Part shown: positions 19,201-26,368 of the stretch, piece after piece
Position numbering within the stretch: position 1 is the stretch's first letter
How the letters are laid out: every line of letters begins with the position of its first letter
From: Bacteroidaceae bacterium
GTDB lineage: Bacteria; Bacteroidota; Bacteroidia; Bacteroidales; Bacteroidaceae
Assembly (NCBI GenBank): GCA_017416805.1
Contig: JAFQBB010000032.1
Span: 1 to 64,000, forward strand
DNA: 64,000 nt
Reading direction: 5' to 3'
The notes under the pieces: generated by a model
The model's input: the letters and a program-made list of their open reading frames with translations, nothing else
What the model was told of the DNA's origin: nothing
Database searches by the model: none
Program-made: the position numbers and the translations under genes

Positions 19201-19267
19201 CCTGATTCCCTTGTTGTGGGGTGTATCCTTCTGATCCGCTATAATGTAGAGTCTGTTGTTCTTCCAT
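16262..19267 (-). CDS. Membrane-anchored Ser/Thr protein kinase
   Basis: 1001 residues. A Thr/Ser/Pro-rich N-terminal tail (1-60) precedes a eukaryotic-like kinase domain (~60-330): degenerate glycine loop (SQSSGEAQV), Lys97 (YVLKLYY), IHKDVKLGN with Asp185 and Asn190, TDFG (Asp206), and AAPEMYD. Key catalytic residues are all present, so it should be active. A long helical region (~340-760) of unknown fold follows, then about six hydrophobic segments (~770-985; FIFFASVLILCMLIVYF, LANFIWGGIGGFISGIFPVFL, YLIWILFTWTLIVLFVAF) placing it in the inner membrane. N-terminal TMRLNTSVTPK stretch offers candidate phosphothreonines for the FHA partner. Third-position coupling: stop overlaps the AAA+ start; zinc-ribbon gene ends 12 bp upstream. 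Confidence 0.9.
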   Translation of the reverse strand: MEEQQTLHYSGSEGYTPQQGNQEVTMRLNTSVTPKSPNGRTSRNSKTKGLPVKELPVHGDIFVLAGEIYHKVRILSQSSGEAQVILVQRESKNYVLKLYYPGYIPEKDVLQVVWNMDFEMIVRLYDYGETFVEGAKREYELMEWLEGISLADYKLGQNKEQFKKIALATAAALEYCHNCNLIHKDVKLGNFIFRDKAMTNPPVLTDFGISTLIDDKEIIHKTTQARTPLYAAPEMYDNVIDGEVELTPAADYYSLGIVLFFLWLGSSPFAGNERAMMRMKNEGRLPNLDKLPEDVRNLVRGLTVVNPDKRWGYYEVERWYAGEAVDVDEASIYLRYKPFIVDSEKNIIANDAQELAALLAVRKHLGIKYLYSKVISVWLEECGNQKLAVELDDIVDKRYPLTPEIGFQAALYTLDKKLPYHAGKGHTCNNVHEIVMDILANIEDYKIMLQDENHPLYVYLEMTTELEVNRLKDHFKTNKPEIAIWRFIFEIDNTIPFLTDKPSQTIDEIIQSFAERDCKEDEWISLTDGRLLSWLYYKSDPLRYITLKEVYDQHLPYSRSEAYRILYLLDRNVGFDLHNATERHQIAAIMSEQLMKAQNLDKKSFGKALEEYIKKESRLVYYAQIHGWQDVIMLHKQIFSLQEFEQSSRYGIYDEKIAAYRFCKALGGKPEYYLRTNGRLITTLEQYQELDSKTKRAEIRGGSMKQWLTIFFHENPNETFENKFSYEQALGNYLTEIGKSDSNDPHFKRFKHACEAEQNKLNTARLTSNSIHSQEKRLSFIFFASVLILCMLIVYFQYPNPTSFLQYVPILIGIPTGLTGITLTASWSYFHGNGFLANFIWGGIGGFISGIFPVFLFGQIGAEETSSLVIASIVMIGICTTLAVFFGKRKSIHKYKELKKLFHEDTNATLIDALYYTFRQKSNQFKGSNHKALEDATGIMKAARIEYLVHYLIWILFTWTLIVLFVAFHPALLAFELPDIGESQDYINKFINLFNTSDIQL

Positions 19268-19279
19268 CTTTTCAAAGGG

Positions 19280-20164
19280 TTAAAGGTCATCTTCCACTGG
19301 TGTTGTAGGGGTCAGGACTATCCACTTTCCGCCTAACTGTGGACATGCACATCCACATGGACTTGAGTGTATGGCTTGTTTGAAATTGCATTTCCATCCG
19401 ATACGTACAGAGGCAGGTTTTCGTGCCATCAGATAATTGCGTGCAGCAATGGGGTCTTCTTGTGGAGGAGTAGAGGCTGCGTCCAACAACTCTTGTAGTT
19501 CTTTGCGTTTTTCAATGATGCGTTCTGCTATTTCTTCGCTTGAATCTTGTTGTGGCCGGGCTGCTTCGGGATGTGTGCTGCTATTTCCTCCTAATATGTT
19601 TCGGACTCTGTTACATAGCTCTTCGTTTTTCTTGTTGCGTTCGGCATGTCTGTTATCTTTTACAGGGATTATCTTTGTCAGGTTGTCCAATTCACGGGCC
19701 AATTCGTCAATCTGTTTGCAGAAGGGGTCTTGGCGGGCTTTTTCTCTTTGTTTGGTGGCTTCTTGGGTCAAAGGTAATCCGCATACGCGGCAATAGCTGA
19801 ACGGAGAGAGGGTATTGCATGCCGGACACCGTATGCCTTGGCGTGAGGTTCCGCATTGGGGGCAGTAGGCATCTCCGTCGGACATGGTTGCACCGCAAAT
19901 GGCACACCGGTTATGTGAGATGTAGGATTTGCAATGTTCGCAGAAGTCTGCCCGCGAATCTAAAGGATGATGACAGATAGGACAAAGGGAGTCCTTCATC
20001 AATGCTGTCCCGCATTCTTCGCAGAACAGAGCATCGGGGTCATTCTTTGTCATGCAGTGCGGACAGACATTTACGGTCTTTTCGGACGTATTGCCTACAA
20101 TAGACTGTGTCTGTTCGCTATGGCTCGAGGCCTTGATTCGTTGCAGTTCCTTTTCTCCTTTCAT
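19280..20164 (-). CDS. Multi-zinc-ribbon protein, first gene of kinase operon
   Basis: 294 residues from ATG 20164 (a TTG at 20203 lies in the -7 box and is excluded). Four zinc ribbons in a row: CPHC...CEEC, CPIC...CEHC, CAIC...CPQC, CPAC...CRVC (residues ~30-120), then a charged helical linker with EELCNRVRNILGG and a Cys-containing end (WKCNFKQAI...PCGCACPQLGG). Such DZANK-type ribbons mediate protein or nucleic-acid contacts. All three partner genes downstream except the kinase also begin with ribbons, suggesting these modules assemble one complex. Function otherwise unknown. Confidence 0.85.
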   Translation of the reverse strand: MKGEKELQRIKASSHSEQTQSIVGNTSEKTVNVCPHCMTKNDPDALFCEECGTALMKDSLCPICHHPLDSRADFCEHCKSYISHNRCAICGATMSDGDAYCPQCGTSRQGIRCPACNTLSPFSYCRVCGLPLTQEATKQREKARQDPFCKQIDELARELDNLTKIIPVKDNRHAERNKKNEELCNRVRNILGGNSSTHPEAARPQQDSSEEIAERIIEKRKELQELLDAASTPPQEDPIAARNYLMARKPASVRIGWKCNFKQAIHSSPCGCACPQLGGKWIVLTPTTPVEDDL

Positions 20165-20200
20165 GGCGTGCAATTCTGCATGTATAGGGCAGAATTGCGA
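20162..20200 (-). promoter_or_regulatory. Leader hairpin and 6-codon uORF before zinc-ribbon gene
   Basis: In the ~35-nt leader GCAATTCTGC and GCAGAATTGC form a perfect 10-bp stem with a 9-base loop. A minimal frame ATG CAG AAT TGC ACG CCA TGA ends in ATGA, overlapping the zinc-ribbon start. Both may tune translation of the operon. Confidence 0.5.
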
Positions 20201-20231
20201 CAAAGATAGTGTATTTTAGGGATATGGCAAA
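20201..20231 (-). promoter_or_regulatory. Promoter of kinase/AAA+/FHA operon
   Basis: Minus strand: -33 TTTG (20231-20228), 19-bp spacer, -7 TATCTTTG (20208-20201). Ideal match to the Bacteroidetes primary-sigma consensus, 37 bp before the ATG. Confidence 0.8.
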
Positions 20232-20306
20232 GGAAGTGCGGATAAAATGAATGCCAATATTGAAATGTTTTAGTTTTCGGTTGTTTCCCCAAGAAGGTGA
20301 TGGGGC

Positions 20307-21506
20307 TTACAACTTGTTGGCATATATCTCTGCCATCACCTTGTGGTAGCGGTTCTCCAGTTTCAGGTAGCTTTGACCACGACGGACAAGGGACTCCATC
20401 TCTACAAAGTATTCGTGCCATGAGAGTTCTCCGCCATGCAATGCCTGGTTCAGGAGGGCGAAGGAGTGTTGCATCAGGGGCAGGTCGTAGGCGCTCATGG
20501 CCTCTTGCACTTGACGGGCCTCGTTGTAGAGGGCCTGGAGGGTGGCCTCTACGGTCATTTCCATTTCTTCTTTCACCAGCTCGGCACTCAGGGCACGGGC
20601 ACGGGCAGCCTTCACCTTCCCCTTATTGGCAAAGAGGGGGATAGAGCCACCGACAACAAAGCCGTTGAACTCTTCGGTGGGAGCTGTGTTGCGCCGGTAT
20701 CCTACTTGCAGATGTGGGAGCCATCCCTGCTTGCTTACCGCTACCTGTTTCTTGGCCACTTGGGTAGAGGCATCGGCCTGCTGGAGCTCCTTGTCGAGGG
20801 GAATCAGTTCGTCGCGCAGTGTCTCGTAGTCGGGCAGTAGGGGGACAGTGGGATAGTCGCCAGCCACCATCTGCTCGATATGAAGATTGCCGTTCATGGC
20901 CATCAGCTTCTGCAGGGCCGCACGATGGGCGGCAGCGTTGTCTGCCAGTTCGGTATGCAGGGCCATGAGGTCGAGCTTGGCGCGGTTCACCTCAAGGGCG
21001 GTAGCGTCGCCGGCTTGCAATCGGGCTTCACACAGATGTGCCAAACTGTCGGCATGGGTCTGCAGGATGTGCAGGAGGGCGGCTTCGCGATTCAGCCCTA
21101 TCAGGTCAAGGCATAGCAACTTGGCTTCAAGCAAGATGTTCCGCCGTTCTACCATATATCCACACTTGGCGGCATCGGCTATCAGGCGGTTGGCTTTGCC
21201 ACGCACCACATAGGCTGTGGGGAAATCGAAACCTTGCACCACGGTCAGCTCGCTCTGCTGTTGGCTCGTGCGGTCGCTGTTGAACAGGTGGGCATAGTTC
21301 ACTTCCGGGTTGCTCAGATTATTCTCACCCTTTGCTTCAAGCACTTCGGCCTTCTCCACCTCGCGGGCAGCCTGCAGGCGGCGGTTGTTTTGCTCAATCT
21401 GCTCCAATATGGGAGCGGTAGGGTCAGCGGTCTGGGCCAAGGATGGGGCTGCCAACAGAAGGAGGAGGGGAGTGAATAGTTTCTGTCTCAGTTTGGAGAT
21501 ATTCAT
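20307..21506 (-). CDS. cusC: TolC-like outer-membrane efflux channel (CusC type)
   Basis: 399 residues with signal peptide (MNISKLRQKLFTPLLLLLAAPSLAQ). Long amphipathic helices with repeated Ala/Glu/Arg heptads (e.g. RRLQAAREVEKAEVLEAKGEN), strand pairs (PEVNYAHLF, HLQVGYRRN, FVVGGSIPLF) and the two-fold repeat of the outer-membrane factor family, though shorter than proteobacterial TolC. It is the last gene of a leftward triad with an HME-RND pump and an adaptor, so it should form the outer duct for metal-ion export. A 239-bp spacer with palindromic repeats separates it from the pump gene, which may lower its expression. Confidence 0.85.
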   Translation of the reverse strand: MNISKLRQKLFTPLLLLLAAPSLAQTADPTAPILEQIEQNNRRLQAAREVEKAEVLEAKGENNLSNPEVNYAHLFNSDRTSQQQSELTVVQGFDFPTAYVVRGKANRLIADAAKCGYMVERRNILLEAKLLCLDLIGLNREAALLHILQTHADSLAHLCEARLQAGDATALEVNRAKLDLMALHTELADNAAAHRAALQKLMAMNGNLHIEQMVAGDYPTVPLLPDYETLRDELIPLDKELQQADASTQVAKKQVAVSKQGWLPHLQVGYRRNTAPTEEFNGFVVGGSIPLFANKGKVKAARARALSAELVKEEMEMTVEATLQALYNEARQVQEAMSAYDLPLMQHSFALLNQALHGGELSWHEYFVEMESLVRRGQSYLKLENRYHKVMAEIYANKL

Positions 21507-21560
21507 AGCGGTTATATTATTTTACAATTTTCAATCTTATGGTTAGCTGTTTTTATAGGT

Positions 21561-21655
21561 CACAGTGACTCGTGGCCAAGAGTCACTGTGAGTCATGCCT
21601 GACAGTCACTGTGACTCGTGAGCATGGGTCACTGTGACCCATAACGGGTACTCAC
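21561..21655. repeat. Cluster of palindromes around TCACTGTGA cores
   Basis: Within ~95 bp: CACAGTGACTC (21561-21571) pairs with GAGTCACTGTG (21580-21590); AGTCACTGTGACT at 21604-21616 and GGGTCACTGTGACCC at 21626-21640 are palindromes in themselves; CTCACTGTAA follows at 21650. Located between pump and channel genes of the efflux operon. Confidence 0.8.
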
Positions 21656-21745
21656 TGTAATTATTGGAAAGCGCCTGTTCATGCGGGTTTCAGCGCATCT
21701 GCCCAAAAGGAGTGGCTGTCTGAAACTGTGAATGGTAACATTTCC

Positions 21746-24700
21746 TTACACTTGAACGCTCTTCTCCTTCCTTTTGTTCATCATCAGGTAGACAATCGGG
21801 ATAATGAAACCGTTCAGGAAAGTGGATGTCAAAAGGCCACCCAAGATGACTTTTGCCATCGGGCTTTGTATCTCGTTGCCGGGCAGGTCGCCGTTGATGG
21901 CCAGAGGAATCATTGCCAAGGCTGATGATAGGGCTGTCATCAGGATGGGGTTCAACCGGTCGAGTGAACCTTCCACCACACTTTCGTAGAGTCCGACACC
22001 CTGACTACGCAGGCGGTTGTAGTTGGAGATGAGGAGCATACCGTTTCTTGTAGCAATACCGAAGAGTGAAATCAATCCGATAATGGCAGGGATGCTCATT
22101 TCGCCCGATGTGACGAGCAGGGCGAATATGCCGCCTATCAGAGCTAAAGGCAGGTTCAGCAGGATGATGGCGCTCTCACTGGCACTCTTGAATTCCATAT
22201 ATAATAATAGGAATATGATGATGATACTCATCAGCGAAGTGAGCAACAGAGTGTTGGATGCCGCCTGTTCGCTCTCGAACTGCCCGCCATACTCGATGTG
22301 GTACCCTTCGGGCAAGGTTATCTGTTCATTCACCCGCTCTTGTATGTCGTTTACCACGCTACGCAGGTCGCGCCCGCTGGTGTTGGCCGAGATGACCACT
22401 TTACGTTTCACATTCTCGCGACTGATGGTGTTGGGACCCATGGCCGAAGTAACATCGGCCACATAGCTCAGCGGTATGCGTCCTTCGGGAGTGTCAATCA
22501 TCAGTGCCCGCACATCCTCCATCCGGTCGCGTCGGTCACCGGCGGTACGTACCACCAGGTCAAAGGTCTTGCCTTCCTCGTACACTTGCGACACCACTTC
22601 GCCTCCCATGTTCACACTGACAAACTCGGCAAACTCGGGCAGGGTGATGCCATAGCGTGCCAACATTTCGCGGCGGGGTACTATCTTCAGCTCCGGACGC
22701 TCTATCTGTTGTTCCACATTCAGGTCGGCAATGCCCTCCACGTCAGCGATGACTTCCTTGATTTGGTTACCCATGGTGAACATGCGGTTCAAATCTGTGC
22801 CGAAGAGTTTGATGGCTATGCTGGCTTTTGTGCCGCTCAACATGGCATCGATGCGGTGGCTGATGGGCTGGCCTATCTCTACGTTGGCGCCTACTAATGT
22901 GCCCAACTTTTCACGTACTTCGGCGGTCAGTTCCTCACGTGAACGCTCCTTCAGGGTGAAGGGTGCCTCTATCTCCGAGGTGTTCACACCCAAAGCATGT
23001 TCGTCCAGTTCGGCACGTCCTGTCTTGCGTGCCACGGTCTCTATCTCGGGGATGGTGAGCAGAAGTTCCTCAGCCCGTCGTCCGATACGGTTGCTCTCTT
23101 CCAAGGAGATGCCGGGCAATGAACTGACATTGATGGTGAACGACCCTTCGTTGAACGATGGTAAGAAACTGTGGCCCAGCGTGAAGAATCCTGCTAAGGC
23201 GCCGATGAAGAGGGTGATGGTTGCGCCCAACACCCCATGCTTATGTGCCAATGCCCACTCAAGGGCGATGCGGTAGTGGCGCTTTAGCCACACCACGAGG
23301 CGAGCCTCTTTCAGTTCCCCTTGCTTCTGACTATCGCCTAACAGATAACTGCAGAGTACAGGTGTCAGTGTCAGGGCTACTAAAGTAGACGCAAACAATG
23401 CTACAATGAAGGCAATGCCCAATGGCACTAACATACGTCCCTCCATACCCGAAAGGAAGAAAAGGGGGACAAAGCTGACAACGATAATCAGTGTAGAATT
23501 AAGAATGGGCATACGCACTTCGCTGCTGGCCGCGAACACTATATCTGTAATAGACTGACGAGCCTCTACAGGCAATGCCTGATTAGCACGTAGCCTCTTC
23601 CACGCATTCTCTACATCCACAATGGCATCGTCCACCAGCGACCCGATGGCAATGGCCATACCTCCCAGACTCATGGTATTGATGGTCAGCCCCATGAAGT
23701 GGAGTGCCAGGACAGAGAAGACAAGTGCCAGTGGCAGGGTGACAAGTGATATGACGGTGGTACGTACATTGGCCAGGAAGAGTGCCAGGATGATGACCAC
23801 AAAAATGGCACCCTCCAGCAACGAGCTCTTCACATTGCCGATGCTGCTGTCTATGAAGCGCGACTGGCGGAAAATGTCGGTATTCACCTTCACATCGGCT
23901 GGCAAGGTGGTCTTGATCTCCTCCAACGAATGGTCGATACGCTCGGTCAGTTCCAATGTACCCGTCTGCGGTTGTTTGGTGACGGTTATCAGTACGGCCG
24001 GTTTCCCTTCCACCGATGCGCAACCAATCTTGGGCTCTTGTGCACCGATGCGCACTTCGGCAATGTCGCTCAGCATGACGGGTACTGTCCCCATCCGTTT
24101 GACAACGGCTTGTCCTATCTCTTCGGCACGGGTAGTCGAAACCATGCCTCGCACGATGTATTCATTGCTATGTTCGTAGAGGACTCCGCCGTTGGTGTTC
24201 ACATTCATATCGCGTGTGGCGGCCAACACCTCGTCCACCGACACTCCGTAGTGGCGCATACGGGCAGGGTCAATCAGTATCTGGTATTCCTTCACATCGC
24301 CACCCAGTACGGCCACCTGTGCCACACCACCCGTAGAGAGCAGGCGTGGGCGGATAGTCCAGTCGGCCAACGTACGGAGGTCGAGCATCGAGGTGCTGTC
24401 TGCCGTCAGGCCGATAATCATCAGTTCGCCCAAGATGGACGATTGGGGACCTAACGTCGGTTTGTTTACATTGTCGGGCAACTCTTCGGCCACGATGGAG
24501 AGTTTTTCCGACACGATTTGTCGCGCCAGATAGATATCTGTCCCCCAGTCAAACTCTACCCATACGATAGAGAAGCTGTTGGTCGATGAAGAGCGTACAC
24601 GGCGCACATAGGTGGCTCCGTTGACGGCGGTCTCTATGGGGAAGGTCACCAGTTGCTCTACCTCTTCGGCCGCCATGCCATTGGCCTCGGTCATCACCAC

Positions 24701-24841
24701 CACGGTGGGCGCATTCAAGTCGGGGAAGACATCCACCTCGGTATGGTAGGTTGTATAGAGGCCGCCTATCATTACCAAGATGCTGGCCACCAGCACCAAC
24801 AGGCGGTTATGCAGGGAAAAATGTATAATCTTGTTCAGCAT
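21746..24841 (-). CDS. cusA: Heavy-metal RND efflux pump, CusA/CzcA family
   Basis: 1031 residues, the usual length of HME-RND pumps. MLNKIIHFSLHNRLLVLVASILVMIGGLY is transmembrane segment 1; two large periplasmic loops follow. Within TM4 the signature MAIAIGSLVDDAIVDVENAWKRL carries paired Asp and Glu of the proton relay typical of CzcA/CusA pumps. GMEGRMLVPLG and the terminal TM cluster (AIIGLISLFGIATRNGMLLISNYNRL) are also characteristic. It drives export of metal cations with protons across the envelope with the adaptor (90 bp upstream) and the outer channel (downstream). Metal specificity (Cu/Ag or Zn/Co/Ni) cannot be told reliably; the His-rich adaptor favours Zn, Ni or Co. Confidence 0.92.
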   Translation of the reverse strand: MLNKIIHFSLHNRLLVLVASILVMIGGLYTTYHTEVDVFPDLNAPTVVVMTEANGMAAEEVEQLVTFPIETAVNGATYVRRVRSSSTNSFSIVWVEFDWGTDIYLARQIVSEKLSIVAEELPDNVNKPTLGPQSSILGELMIIGLTADSTSMLDLRTLADWTIRPRLLSTGGVAQVAVLGGDVKEYQILIDPARMRHYGVSVDEVLAATRDMNVNTNGGVLYEHSNEYIVRGMVSTTRAEEIGQAVVKRMGTVPVMLSDIAEVRIGAQEPKIGCASVEGKPAVLITVTKQPQTGTLELTERIDHSLEEIKTTLPADVKVNTDIFRQSRFIDSSIGNVKSSLLEGAIFVVIILALFLANVRTTVISLVTLPLALVFSVLALHFMGLTINTMSLGGMAIAIGSLVDDAIVDVENAWKRLRANQALPVEARQSITDIVFAASSEVRMPILNSTLIIVVSFVPLFFLSGMEGRMLVPLGIAFIVALFASTLVALTLTPVLCSYLLGDSQKQGELKEARLVVWLKRHYRIALEWALAHKHGVLGATITLFIGALAGFFTLGHSFLPSFNEGSFTINVSSLPGISLEESNRIGRRAEELLLTIPEIETVARKTGRAELDEHALGVNTSEIEAPFTLKERSREELTAEVREKLGTLVGANVEIGQPISHRIDAMLSGTKASIAIKLFGTDLNRMFTMGNQIKEVIADVEGIADLNVEQQIERPELKIVPRREMLARYGITLPEFAEFVSVNMGGEVVSQVYEEGKTFDLVVRTAGDRRDRMEDVRALMIDTPEGRIPLSYVADVTSAMGPNTISRENVKRKVVISANTSGRDLRSVVNDIQERVNEQITLPEGYHIEYGGQFESEQAASNTLLLTSLMSIIIIFLLLYMEFKSASESAIILLNLPLALIGGIFALLVTSGEMSIPAIIGLISLFGIATRNGMLLISNYNRLRSQGVGLYESVVEGSLDRLNPILMTALSSALAMIPLAINGDLPGNEIQSPMAKVILGGLLTSTFLNGFIIPIVYLMMNKRKEKSVQV

Positions 24842-24849
24842 AATATATA

Positions 24850-24926
24850 AGTTGATGAGTTGACAAGTTGACGAGGGTTACAATGCATTTTGCCTTGTCA
24901 ACTCGTCCACTTGTCCCTTGTCAACT
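24850..24926. repeat. Intercistronic stem-loop of GTTGACAAG repeats
   Basis: GATGAGTTGACAAG (about 24854-24867) and CTTGTCAACTCGTC (24894-24907) are complementary at 13 of 14 positions; further GTTGAC/GTCAAC units extend both sides. Lies between the adaptor and pump genes; could be a processing or mRNA-stability element. Confidence 0.6.
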
Positions 24927-24930
24927 GAAT

Positions 24931-26133
24931 TTAATGTTCATGACTATGTCCCGGTATCGCTTTGCTCACCGATGCCAATCGGACATGGTAAGCGCCTTGC
25001 ATCACTACGTGTTCGCCGGCATGGAGTCCCGAGAGCACTTGTACTTCGCGGCCGTTGTCGGCTCCCAATTTCACCTCGCGGCGCTCGTAGCACTCCTCAT
25101 CCAACCGGACGTAGGCAAAATATACTCCCTGCTCTTCGGTCAGCGCGGTGTGGGGCAGGCTCAGGCACATGGGTATCTCATCGGAGAGTAACCAGATCTC
25201 GGCAAACGAGCCGGGGATAAGTCCGCCCCGGTTGTCCATCTTGAAAATCATGGGCAGGTAGAAACTCTGCTCGCCTGCCGTCCGTCCATAGGAGAGCAGG
25301 CGGCCGTTCAGTTCGTCGAGCGTATATACCTTTTCATTGTAGGAGGTGCGGAAGTTGGCCGAACGGATATGGCTCAGTGCGGCATAGTGGCGTTCGGGCA
25401 CATCGGCGCGCAGGTAAAGACGGTTACCCCGTGTGATGGTCAGCAGAGGCTGTCCCACATTCACATAGTCACCTTCCTTCACCAGGCAACTCTTCAGGTA
25501 GCCGTTCATGGGGGAGGTGATGGCGCTTCCACCTTTGTCCGGCCGGTCGGCTTTCAGGGCTTCGTAGGTCAGACGTGCCTGCTCATAGGCCTCCTTGATG
25601 CGGACGTACTCCTTTTCAGAAACAATTTTGTTGGCCACCAACGGTGTGGTGCGTTCATACTCCTTCAGTGCCGCTTCGTAGGCTATGCGTGCACGCTCGA
25701 TAGGATTGCCTTCGGCCATGTTTTCAGACGAGATAGAGAGCAGGGCCGTTCCTTTTCCCACCTGTGTGCCTCCGGTCAATGGGCGGCTGAAGCTGACGAT
25801 ACCCGCCACATTGGCCACCACCGTCTGCTCTTCGCCTTGGGCAGAGAGCACTTCACCGCTCACCGCTATCACTTGGCGGAAAGGCTTGGCCGTAAGCTTT
25901 TCGGCCACAATGCCGGCTGCCCGTGCCTGCTCGGGGGCGATGACGATTTCTCCCGACGAATGGTTTGCCGCATGTGTATGTCCGGCATGAGCCGCATGGT
26001 CGTGCCCGTCGTGCTGATGGGCGTGCTCCTCGTGTGTGGCATGGTCGTGGTCGTGATGGGAATGTCCGCCGCAAGCGGTTGTCAGACATAAGGCCAAGAA
26101 ACAGCCTCCCGTCCAGTTCATTAAGTTCTTCAT
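24931..26133 (-). CDS. cusB: Periplasmic adaptor of metal efflux system, His-rich
   Basis: 400 residues from ATG 26133 (positions upstream are excluded by the -7 box at 26162-26169). Lipoprotein signal (MKNLMNWTGGCFLALCLTTAC) followed by an extreme His stretch (residues ~22-55, HSHHDHDH...HEEHAHQHDGHDH), then the adaptor core: barrel-sandwich hybrid halves (QVIAVSGEVLSAQGEEQTVV; SAITSPMNGYLKSCLVKEGDYVNVGQPLL) enclosing a helical hairpin (ARIAYEAALKEYERTTPLV), and a membrane-proximal end closing with HSHEH. The adaptor links pump and channel; the His tract may capture divalent metal in the periplasm. First gene of the operon. Confidence 0.9.
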   Translation of the reverse strand: MKNLMNWTGGCFLALCLTTACGGHSHHDHDHATHEEHAHQHDGHDHAAHAGHTHAANHSSGEIVIAPEQARAAGIVAEKLTAKPFRQVIAVSGEVLSAQGEEQTVVANVAGIVSFSRPLTGGTQVGKGTALLSISSENMAEGNPIERARIAYEAALKEYERTTPLVANKIVSEKEYVRIKEAYEQARLTYEALKADRPDKGGSAITSPMNGYLKSCLVKEGDYVNVGQPLLTITRGNRLYLRADVPERHYAALSHIRSANFRTSYNEKVYTLDELNGRLLSYGRTAGEQSFYLPMIFKMDNRGGLIPGSFAEIWLLSDEIPMCLSLPHTALTEEQGVYFAYVRLDEECYERREVKLGADNGREVQVLSGLHAGEHVVMQGAYHVRLASVSKAIPGHSHEH

Positions 26134-26161
26134 TATTTCTCTTATATTTCTAAAAACCGTG

Positions 26162-26169
26162 CAAAGGTA
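26162..26169 (-). promoter_or_regulatory. -7 box TACCTTTG of efflux operon
   Basis: Minus-strand TACCTTTG, 28 bp before the adaptor ATG at 26133. -33 TTTG present but at 25 bp, so the upstream part is weak and an activator may help. Confidence 0.65.
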
Positions 26170-26304
26170 AAAAGAATCAGTTACAACCGAGTTGCAAAAG
26201 AATCTTTTGTGGAAATGGCCTTCATACAACTCTTGTAGCCTCTATTTTTTCAGTTCCTATAAGATAATTAACTTAGAATGTGTGCATATTCGCTGAATAT
26301 TTGC

Positions 26305-26312
26305 TAACTTCG
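26305..26312 (+). promoter_or_regulatory. Putative -7 box TAACTTCG of gpmI
   Basis: TAACTTCG differs from TAnnTTTG by one base and lies 57 bp before the gpmI ATG, followed by GCGCCG. The same variant (TATCTTCG) with ideal -33 spacing precedes topB, which supports it. Confidence 0.45.
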
Positions 26313-26368
26313 CGCCGATTTTGAGTGACTATCAATAAATAATTAAGGAATAATATAAAGAAAAGATT

